Assembly: GCF_027912535.1 (NCBI RefSeq)
Contig: NZ_CP115465.1
Location: 355,001-419,000 of the forward strand
Direction of reading: 5' to 3'
Length of the DNA: 64,000 bases
Origin: Brevundimonas sp. NIBR11
GTDB taxonomy: Bacteria > Pseudomonadota > Alphaproteobacteria > Caulobacterales > Caulobacteraceae
The notes beneath the pieces are model-generated. The model had not been told where the DNA came from. It worked only from the letters and a program-made list of their open reading frames with translations, and ran no database searches. Of the stretch, positions 42,550-49,337 are shown one piece after another. Made by a program: the position numbers and the translations under genes. Position 1 is the stretch's first letter; each line of letters opens with the position of its first letter.

Positions 42550-44051
42550 TCAGACCCGCCCGGCCGCGCATCATGTCCACCCCCGGGGTCGCCATGCCGG
42601 CGCCCCAGGCGGTCGGAACCCTGTTGAACGTCCATGCGCAGAGGGATCCGGATCGTCCGGCGCTCACGTTCGAGGGGGTCACCCTGACGCGGCGCGAGCT
42701 GGCGGAGCGGGTCAACCGGCGGGCGCGAACCCTGGCCAAGGCAGGCGTGGTGGAAGGCGATTTCGTCGCCATCGCCCTGCCCAACTGTCCGGCGTTTCTG
42801 GAGCTGGCCTTCGCGGTCTGGGCGCTCGGCGCGACCCCGGCGCCCCTGTCGCACAAGCTGCCGGCGCTGGAGCTGGCGGGCATTCTGGAGCTGCTGCAGC
42901 CCCGGCTGATCGTCATCGAGGACGCGGATCGGGCGGGTGCTGTGAAGCGGCTGTCGGAGACGGAGACCTACGACGCCTCGGCCGATCCCTCGCCCCTGCC
43001 GGCGATCGTGTCGAAGCATCTGAAGGCCATCGCCAGCGGCGGCTCGACCGGGCGGCCCAAGGTCATCGTCGACATGGCGCCGGCCATGGCCGATCCCGAT
43101 GTCCTGCTGCTTGGCATGATCCCGGAAGACGTGCTGCTGAACCCCGGGCCGCTCTATCATGCCGCGCCGTTCGGCATGACCTGTTTCGCCATGGGGTGGG
43201 GTCTGCACATCGTCCTGATGCCGCGCTTCGACGCCGAGGAGACGCTGAGGCTGATCAATCGATACAAGGTCAGCTGGCTGTTCCAGGTGCCGACGATGAT
43301 GCACCGCATCTGGTCTCTGCCCGACGAGGTGAAGGCCAGATACGACGTGTCGTCGCTGGACGCCGTCATGCATATCGCCGCCGCCTGCCCGCCCTGGCTG
43401 AAGCGGAAATGGATCGAGTGGGTGGGGCCGGAGACGGTCTGGGAAATCTACACGGGAACCGAGGCCCTGGGCGCCACCGGCATTCGCGGGGTGGAGTGGC
43501 TGGAGCATCCGGGGTCGGTGGGCAAGGTCCTGCCCGGTTACGAGATGAAGGTGCTGGATGAGGCGGGGGAGCCGTGTGCGCCCGGCGTGGTCGGCGAGAT
43601 CTATTTCATGCCGCTGCGGGGGCAGGGGACGACCTACAGATACCTGGGGGCCGAGCCGCGGGCGAACGGGACGTTCGAGACCTTGGGCGACATGGGCTAT
43701 GTCGACGAGGACGGCTGGCTGTATCTGGCCGACCGGCGGGTGGACATGATCGTGTCGGGCGGCGCCAACGTCTATCCGGCCGAGGTCGAGGCGGCGATCG
43801 ACAGCTTCCCCGGCGTCCAGTGCAGCGTGGTGGTGGGCCTGCCCGATCCGGACTTCGGCCAGAGGGTTCACGCCATCGTCGAGACGGCGGACGGGCGGCT
43901 GGATCAGGCGGGGCTGGTCGCCTGGCTGGCCGAGCGGATAGCCCCCTACAAACGGCCGCGTTCGATCGAGGTCACGATTGAACGGCTGCGCGACGATGCC
44001 GGCAAGGTCAGGCGGAGCGCGCTGCGGGCCGAGCGGATGCAGGGCGTCTAG
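42546..44051 (+). CDS. AMP-dependent acyl-CoA synthetase (ligase 1)
   Basis: 501 residues. The P-loop is ASGGSTGRPKV (about 160), the A5 motif YTGTEALG, the A7 hinge DMGYVDEDGWLYLADRR, and the last motif YKRPRSIEV with a C-terminal GKVRRSAL lysine. It activates a carboxylate to its acyl-AMP and CoA thioester. Relatives include bile-acid and cyclic-acid CoA ligases, which suits the DUF1295 and SDR neighbours, but the substrate is not defined. It ends the rightward group; a hairpin lies between it and the convergent NTF2 gene. Confidence 0.92.
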   Translation: MIRPARPRIMSTPGVAMPAPQAVGTLLNVHAQRDPDRPALTFEGVTLTRRELAERVNRRARTLAKAGVVEGDFVAIALPNCPAFLELAFAVWALGATPAPLSHKLPALELAGILELLQPRLIVIEDADRAGAVKRLSETETYDASADPSPLPAIVSKHLKAIASGGSTGRPKVIVDMAPAMADPDVLLLGMIPEDVLLNPGPLYHAAPFGMTCFAMGWGLHIVLMPRFDAEETLRLINRYKVSWLFQVPTMMHRIWSLPDEVKARYDVSSLDAVMHIAAACPPWLKRKWIEWVGPETVWEIYTGTEALGATGIRGVEWLEHPGSVGKVLPGYEMKVLDEAGEPCAPGVVGEIYFMPLRGQGTTYRYLGAEPRANGTFETLGDMGYVDEDGWLYLADRRVDMIVSGGANVYPAEVEAAIDSFPGVQCSVVVGLPDPDFGQRVHAIVETADGRLDQAGLVAWLAERIAPYKRPRSIEVTIERLRDDAGKVRRSALRAERMQGV

Positions 44052-44059
44052 AGGCGCGA

Positions 44060-44087
44060 TCTGGACTCGCAGGGCGCCGAGTCCAGA
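44060..44087. terminator. Hairpin between convergent CoA ligase and NTF2 genes
   Basis: A 10-bp perfect stem TCTGGACTCG / CGAGTCCAGA with an eight-base loop. No T-run on either side, so termination is uncertain. Confidence 0.4.
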
Positions 44088-44164
44088 GAGTCCAACTCTG
44101 AAGACGAGCTCGCAACTGGCGAACGAAAGTTGCTGATTTAATTCCTAAGCCTGCCGCTTGCGCC

Positions 44165-44533
44165 TCAAGCGGCCGCCGGGTCCTTCATCTGGAAATAGTC
44201 GCGCCAGGCGACGATCTTGCCGTCCCGAAACTCGATGATGCCCATGTAGGGATGGGAGACTTCGACGCCGTCGGCGTTGACGTAGTCCTCGATCCCCTCG
44301 GTCAGGACCTTGTCGCCGTTCTCGGCCCAGTTCACGAGCGTCCACTTCGTCGCCGAATGGTTGGCCCAGTATCGGGTGATGAACTTGTCGACCCAGTCCT
44401 TGCCGATCAGGGGCCGGGTGCCGACGTGGTAGTGGTATTCGACGTCGTCGGCGAAGAAGTCGAGGAAGGCGGGCGTGTCGCGAGCCTCCGACACCGCCAT
44501 CAGCGCCCGCAGACGCTCGATCGGACTGGTCAC
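44165..44533 (-). CDS. NTF2/SnoaL-like protein, second of a tandem pair
   Basis: 122 residues from the GTG at 44533, which overlaps the stop of the preceding NTF2 gene (GTGA). Sequence features are FLDFFADDVEYHYHVGTRPLIGKDWVDKF and the C-terminal EFRDGKIVAWRDYFQMKDP, standard for limonene-epoxide-hydrolase/ketosteroid-isomerase-like folds. It may be an isomerase, hydrolase or dehydratase, or a heteromeric partner of the adjacent protein. Confidence 0.85.
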   Translation of the reverse strand: MTSPIERLRALMAVSEARDTPAFLDFFADDVEYHYHVGTRPLIGKDWVDKFITRYWANHSATKWTLVNWAENGDKVLTEGIEDYVNADGVEVSHPYMGIIEFRDGKIVAWRDYFQMKDPAAA

Positions 44534-44931
44534 GCCGAGGCTTTCTGCGCGTCCGGCTTGGCGGGCGCGTGGACCTGGGAGGTGTCGTAGTAGTCGCGCA
44601 TCCGGTAGATCAGGCCGTCGCGGACCTGGAAGACCTGGACGAAGGGATTGTCCATCTTCACGCCCGTCGCGCGGTCGACCAGGACCTCCATGCCCTCGAC
44701 GAACAGAACCTCGCCGTTCTCGGCGGAATGGGTGACGCGCCACTCCTGCTGGTCGAAGCCGGCTTCGTAGTTGGAGAGGAATTTCCGCATCTTGTCCTTG
44801 CCGACGGCCGGACGTTTGGTGGGGTGCCAGTGGTACTCGATGTCGTCGGCGAGGGTGGCGATGAAGCCTTCAACATCGCGCTTCTTCCAGGCGGCCATCA
44901 TGGCCTCCACGACCTGCATGTTCTGACCCAC
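44530..44931 (-). CDS. NTF2/SnoaL-like protein, first of a tandem pair
   Basis: 133 residues from the GTG at 44931, chosen because GGGAGAG stands six bases before it; a longer frame starting at 44973 lacks such a site and crosses a palindrome. It has DIEYHWHPTKRPAVGKDKMRKFLSNYEAG and FQVRDGLIYRMRDYYDTSQ, closely parallel to its overlapping neighbour, so the pair looks like a duplication. Likely a small enzyme of the pathway. Confidence 0.85.
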   Translation of the reverse strand: MGQNMQVVEAMMAAWKKRDVEGFIATLADDIEYHWHPTKRPAVGKDKMRKFLSNYEAGFDQQEWRVTHSAENGEVLFVEGMEVLVDRATGVKMDNPFVQVFQVRDGLIYRMRDYYDTSQVHAPAKPDAQKASA

Positions 44932-44970
44932 GGCGTCTCTCCCTGTCGTTCTTTGATTGAACGCTAGGAC

Positions 44971-44986
44971 CATAAGTCTGCTTATG
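44971..44986. promoter_or_regulatory. Operator-like palindrome before the NTF2 pair
   Basis: Perfect 6-base arms CATAAG and CTTATG with a 4-base spacer, 40 bases upstream of the chosen start of the first NTF2 gene and in the 93-base gap after the double-HxlR gene. It could be a binding site for that regulator. Confidence 0.45.
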
Positions 44987-45024
44987 CAAGCGCCCCAACG
45001 ACGCTTTCACATTCGAACTGATCC

Positions 45025-45963
45025 TCAGCCGGCCGACTTGATCCGGCCAGCCTTCATCAGCACGTTCTCGAGGCTCAGGCGGCCCTTGCACGCGCTGCAG
45101 CAGACCTGAGCGTTCAAGGGTTCGCCGCAGACGTGCTTGATGTGGACGGGCGGTCCGGCCCGGTCCTTCAGGTGGGTGTCGGCCCAGGTCATCATGGTCA
45201 GGGCGTGGGGATAGAGGTCCCGCCCCTTGGTCGTCAGCCGATATTGGTAGCGGGGCGGCGTCATCTCGTAGAGCCGGCGCTCGAAGATGCCCGACATCTC
45301 CAGCGTCCGCAGACGGTCGGTCAGGATGTTGGAGGCGATGCCCAGAACGCCCTGGATCTCGTCGAACTTGTGCAGGCCAAAATACTGGACGGAGACCACA
45401 AGCGCGGTCCAGCGATCGCCCAGCAGATCGACCAGTTCGATGGTCGGGGCCTCGTCGTTCGGCTGGCGGCGGCGGTGCATACGCTGGACCGGGAGCTTCT
45501 CCATCCCCTGACCGGGGCCGGGCGTGAAGGAGCAGGTGTGCAGCGTCAGGGGCTCGCCGCAGCCGCCGCAGCGCAACTCAGGCAGCATGGCCTTGCCGCA
45601 GTCGGCGTGGGTGAAGACGGTCGGGGCCCGGCCGCCGGTCACGCCCCAGCGCACGCCCCAGCCCCACATCAGCATCATGGAATCGAAGAGGCCCAGACCG
45701 CGCGGCGTCAGGTGATAGGCCATGCGCGCGCCCTCGTCCCTTTGGGGCTTCTTGACCAGGATGCCGTGGCGCTCCAGCGCCGCCAGACGGCTGGACAGGG
45801 TCGACCGGGCGCCCCCCAGACGGGCGTGGAATTCCTCGAACCGGGTGGCCCCCAGGAAGGCCTCCTGCACCACAAGCAGGCTCCAGCGGTCGCCGAGCGC
45901 GTTCAGGGCGCGGTTGACCGAGCTCTTTGGAACCAGACGGATTTTCGGCGCGACGCGGGACAT
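45025..45963 (-). CDS. Duplicated HxlR-type transcriptional regulator
   Basis: 312 residues made of two HxlR winged-helix domains in one chain. The first (about 12-110) reads VNRALNALGDRWSLLVVQEAFLGATRFEEFH and the second (about 175-275) reads IELVDLLGDRWTALVVSVQYFGLHKFDEIQ, each with the recognition helix after it. Each half ends in the same cysteine pattern (CG, then C and C-x2-C further on), resembling a small zinc ribbon. Single HxlR proteins are about 110 residues and act as dimers, so this may work as a built-in dimer. It lies 31 bases after CoA ligase 2, so it probably regulates this island. Confidence 0.88.
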   Translation of the reverse strand: MSRVAPKIRLVPKSSVNRALNALGDRWSLLVVQEAFLGATRFEEFHARLGGARSTLSSRLAALERHGILVKKPQRDEGARMAYHLTPRGLGLFDSMMLMWGWGVRWGVTGGRAPTVFTHADCGKAMLPELRCGGCGEPLTLHTCSFTPGPGQGMEKLPVQRMHRRRQPNDEAPTIELVDLLGDRWTALVVSVQYFGLHKFDEIQGVLGIASNILTDRLRTLEMSGIFERRLYEMTPPRYQYRLTTKGRDLYPHALTMMTWADTHLKDRAGPPVHIKHVCGEPLNAQVCCSACKGRLSLENVLMKAGRIKSAG

Positions 45964-45994
45964 GACCCCTCTTAGGCGACGCCGTTAGGTCTTA

Positions 45995-47626
45995 TCAAGC
46001 AACCGTCAATTTCTGGCGTCGGACCACCAGTCCGGCGGCCTCGCGGTCGAAGGTTTCGGACGTGACCCCTTGATCGCGGAGGCCCGTTTTCTGGATCTTG
46101 TTGGTCGGGGTCTTGGGAAGGGAGGCCTCGACCCGGACATAGCGCGGCACCATGAAATGAGTCATGCGCGGGATCAGCCATTCGACCAGTTCGCGCGGGT
46201 CGATTTCGGCGCCCTCGATCGGGGCGACGGCCACCATGACCTCCTGTTCGCCGCCCGGCAGGTCGACCCCATAGGCGGCGCATTCGCGGACGGACGGGTG
46301 GGCCGTGACCTCGATCTCGATCTCCAGCGAGGACATGTTCTCGCCGCGCCGGCGGATGGCGTCCTTCTTGCGATCGACGAAGAAGAAACAGCCCTCCGCA
46401 TCGCGCCACATCAGGTCGCCGGTGTGGAACCAGCCGTTGCGCCAAGCCCTGGCCGTCGCCTCCGGATCGCCGAGATAGCCCGAGAACAGGGTCCAGGGAT
46501 TGTCGGAGCGGATCACCAGTTCGCCCGGCTGGCCATGCGGGACTTCGTTGTCGTGGTCATCGACGATGCGGCACTCCATGCCGACGCGGACGCGGCCGCA
46601 CGAGCGCATGACGGGGTCGTTGATCGCGCTGATCAGGGGGCCGGAAACCTCGGTCATGTTGAAGCCGGACAGGTAGTCGAACCCGAACCGTTTCCCCAGC
46701 GCGGCGGTGTCCTCGTTGATCGGCGACAGGGTGACCATGCGCAGGGGATTGTCGGCGTCGTCGGGTCTGGGCGGCTCCTTCATCAGGAAAGAGGTCAGGG
46801 CGCCAATCAGGCCGGAGCAGACCGTGGATCCGGTCTCGCGCACCGTGTCCCAGAAGCGGCGGGTGTCGAAGGCCTCGAACAGGGCGACCGAGCCGCCGCA
46901 AGCCACCGCCGCCGTGATCGCCGAGATGCCGCCGACATGGAACATCGGCAGGTTCACCAGCATCCGGTCGGACTGGGCCATGTAGCCGTAGGTGACCTTG
47001 GCCGTGGTCCACTCCTGCACATAGGAGGTGACGACGGCCTTGGACGGACCGGTCGTGCCGGAGGTGAAGATGATCACCGGCGGGTCGTGCGGATGCTGGG
47101 GTGAGATGGTGCAGGCGGCGGGATCGCCGTCGAGGGCTGAGGCCTGTTCGATCTCGACCGGCAGGTCCAGAGGGCCGGAGGGGCCGGTCAGGATCAGTCG
47201 CTCGACCGCGCCCAGCGACAGGCCTTCCAGACGTGGGGCGAGATCGGGGTGGACGATCATCGTCTTCGCGCTGGTCTTGCCGATGGCGTGTTCGAGAAGG
47301 CGGCCGCGGAAGCTTGTGTTGATAGGGGCGAGCGCCGCGCCCGCGTAGTTGGCGCCGAACCAGGCGCGGACCAGGGCCGGACCGTTGGGGGCCCAGGCCG
47401 CGACGATGTCACCGCCTGTCACCCCCCGCGCCTGAAGGGCGGCGGCGGTCGACAGGGCGCGGCTGCGGGTCTCGGCCCAGGTCCAGGTCTCGCCGGTCTC
47501 GAAGCGGATGAAGACCGTGTCGGGCGTCTCGGCCGCCCAGCGGTCGATCAGCCGGGGGATGACGCACTGTTCGGCGGTCGGCGGGGTCGGGTCGAACCAG
47601 GGGAGGCTGAGGCGGGGGTCGCTCAC
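45995..47626 (-). CDS. AMP-dependent acyl-CoA synthetase (ligase 2)
   Basis: 543 residues from the GTG at 47626, which overlaps the stop of the MFS gene (GTGA); an open frame far upstream is antisense noise over that gene. P-loop FTSGTTGPSKAVV, A5 GFNMTEVSG, A7 WFHTGDLMWRDAEGCFFFVDRKKDAIRRRGENMSS, and the C-terminal lysine TPTNKIQK. The RRRGENMSS hinge is typical of carnitine/crotonobetaine-CoA ligase-like enzymes (CaiC type). Substrate unknown; coupling to the MFS gene suggests activation right after uptake. Confidence 0.93.
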   Translation of the reverse strand: MSDPRLSLPWFDPTPPTAEQCVIPRLIDRWAAETPDTVFIRFETGETWTWAETRSRALSTAAALQARGVTGGDIVAAWAPNGPALVRAWFGANYAGAALAPINTSFRGRLLEHAIGKTSAKTMIVHPDLAPRLEGLSLGAVERLILTGPSGPLDLPVEIEQASALDGDPAACTISPQHPHDPPVIIFTSGTTGPSKAVVTSYVQEWTTAKVTYGYMAQSDRMLVNLPMFHVGGISAITAAVACGGSVALFEAFDTRRFWDTVRETGSTVCSGLIGALTSFLMKEPPRPDDADNPLRMVTLSPINEDTAALGKRFGFDYLSGFNMTEVSGPLISAINDPVMRSCGRVRVGMECRIVDDHDNEVPHGQPGELVIRSDNPWTLFSGYLGDPEATARAWRNGWFHTGDLMWRDAEGCFFFVDRKKDAIRRRGENMSSLEIEIEVTAHPSVRECAAYGVDLPGGEQEVMVAVAPIEGAEIDPRELVEWLIPRMTHFMVPRYVRVEASLPKTPTNKIQKTGLRDQGVTSETFDREAAGLVVRRQKLTVA

Positions 47627-48981
47627 CGGGCGGGCTCCTGCCAGGCGCGGGCCTCCTCGACGCTGTCGCGGAAGGGCTTCAGGGCGCGACCCAGCATCAG
47701 GGCGGCGACGGCGACGGTGACGCCGCTGACGATGGCGAGAGACAGGCCGATGCTGGCGTCTCCGCCCAGCCACTGGTCGCTGATCGCTGCGACGACGGTG
47801 GGGCCGAGGCCGAGCGAGATCAGGTTGCCGATCAAGAAATAGATGGCCGTGATCTGGGCGCGCAGCTGGTTCGGAGCGACGGCCTGAAGCGCGGTGGCCG
47901 GCAGGCTGTTCATGACCCCGGCGAAGAAGCTGAAGCCCGCCAGCGCGGCGATGGCCAGTTCTTTCGACGGCATCAGCGGCATGGCGACGGCGAAGGGGAT
48001 GCTGGCGACGAGGGACAGGATGGCGACGCGGACGGGGGCGTCGGTGCGGCCCTTGTTGGCGAACCAGTCGGTGATCCAGCCACCGACGAGTACGCCTGGC
48101 GTGGCGGCCAGCAGAAGCACCAGTCCGTAGGCGAAGCCGACGTCGGCCGGGGTCATCGCATGCTGGCGGATCAGCACCGCCGGCGCCCAGGCCAAGTACG
48201 AGATGCCTGCCATGCCGAAGATCGAGAAGGCGAAGATCAGCATGTAGAAGGTCGACCGGCGCGACCACATGTATTTCAGCACGCCCGACTGGGCGTCCGC
48301 CTTGGTCACGCCGTGACGGGGCGGCTCGCGCACGATCAGGAACAGGGCGGCGATCAGAAGACCCGGCGCGCCGACCAGGACGAAGGTCTGTTGCCAGGGC
48401 GCCAGCTCGCCGACGAAGGGCAGGTCCAAAGCGCCGGCCTGGGCGATCGCATCGATCACGGCGCCGCCGATCATCAGGGCCAGACCGGCGCCGAGGTAGG
48501 GCGCCATGGAGTAGACGGCCAGAGCCCGCGCCCGCTGACGGGGCGGGAAGTAGTCGGAGATCATCGAATAGGCGGCGGGCGACAGGGCGGCCTCACCGAC
48601 GCCGACGCCGATGCGGGCGGCGAACAGGGCCCAGAAGCTGTTGGCCAGACCGCAGGCCACGGTCATCACGCTCCAGACCACGATGCCCCAGAAGATGATC
48701 CAGCGGCGGCTGCCCCGGTCCGCCAGCCGCGCCAGGGGCACGCCCATGACGGTGTAGAAGAGGGAGAAGGCGATCCCGGCCAGGAGGCTGAACTGGGTGT
48801 CGGTGATGGTCAGGTCGGCCCGGATCGGCTGGACCAGGAGGGTCAGGATCTGGCGGTCGATGAAACTGGAGGTATAGGCCACCATCAGGGCGGCGACGGC
48901 GAACCACGCCCATCCCGACCGGGGCCAGACACGAGGCGTCGAAGGGGTCGAAACGCCCGCCAGTCCGTCATGCGCGCTCAT
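47623..48981 (-). CDS. MFS transporter
   Basis: 452 residues from the ATG at 48981, twelve predicted helices. The MFS motif between helices 2 and 3 is GVPLARLADRGSRRW, and helix 5 has GVGEAALSPAAYSM, a pattern of Spinster-like MFS members. It probably imports the carboxylate used by this island, or exports a product. It is the first gene of a leftward group (MFS, CoA ligase 2, double HxlR, two NTF2 proteins) and diverges from a TonB receptor gene across 356 bases. Confidence 0.92.
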   Translation of the reverse strand: MSAHDGLAGVSTPSTPRVWPRSGWAWFAVAALMVAYTSSFIDRQILTLLVQPIRADLTITDTQFSLLAGIAFSLFYTVMGVPLARLADRGSRRWIIFWGIVVWSVMTVACGLANSFWALFAARIGVGVGEAALSPAAYSMISDYFPPRQRARALAVYSMAPYLGAGLALMIGGAVIDAIAQAGALDLPFVGELAPWQQTFVLVGAPGLLIAALFLIVREPPRHGVTKADAQSGVLKYMWSRRSTFYMLIFAFSIFGMAGISYLAWAPAVLIRQHAMTPADVGFAYGLVLLLAATPGVLVGGWITDWFANKGRTDAPVRVAILSLVASIPFAVAMPLMPSKELAIAALAGFSFFAGVMNSLPATALQAVAPNQLRAQITAIYFLIGNLISLGLGPTVVAAISDQWLGGDASIGLSLAIVSGVTVAVAALMLGRALKPFRDSVEEARAWQEPAR

Positions 48982-49127
48982 GCCGCGATCCTGTTCAATC
49001 TCAAGATGAAAGTCACTCTCGCAGGTGCGAGATGGTCGGCAAGGATGCCGGGCTCGCGGCTGGTTCGGCAACGAACTGCACGGCGTCGAATTCCGACTGA
49101 TCGCTGGTCACTCACTCTCAACTCCCT

Positions 49128-49137
49128 GTTCCGGAAC
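49128..49137. promoter_or_regulatory. GTTCCGGAAC palindrome, possible operator
   Basis: A perfect 10-base palindrome followed by GTT; the 9-mer CCGGAACGT is repeated 70 bases downstream at 49201. Both lie between the divergent MFS and TonB receptor genes. Confidence 0.35.
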
Positions 49138-49260
49138 GTTTTAGTGTCCGAAATGCCGCCGGCTCTCTGGCCGGTCGACCGCGAAACGCCCCAAGCTGTG
49201 CCGGAACGTGTCGCCGAACTCACACTGAAGCACACAAGATGGTCTGATTACAAAAGCTAT

Positions 49261-49289
49261 TTGACAGTCTCAATTCGCCAGTTACAAAT
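49261..49289 (+). promoter_or_regulatory. Candidate sigma-70 promoter of the TonB receptor gene
   Basis: A perfect TTGACA is followed after 17 bases by ACAAAT, a weak -10. The distance to the GTG start is about 50 bases. Assigned by eye. Confidence 0.4.
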
Positions 49290-49337
49290 CGGAGCCAGAA
49301 GCACCTCGGCTAACGGGGGCTCAAGGGAGGATAGGGC

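Larger units (their letters stand above)
48982..49337. other. Divergent regulatory interval, MFS / TonB receptor
   Basis: 356 bases without a credible gene. It contains the palindrome GTTCCGGAAC (49128-49137), a repeat of its right half CCGGAACGT at 49201-49209, and a promoter-like pair at 49261-49289. It is slightly richer in A and T than its surroundings, as expected for a promoter region. Confidence 0.6.

Noticed and set aside
45995..48268. A 757-codon open frame extending the CoA ligase 2 gene upstream
   Set aside because: The added N-terminal part is low-complexity Arg/Gly/Pro sequence lying over the MFS transporter gene. The GTG at 47626 with GTGA overlap and a normal ligase N-terminus is the real start.
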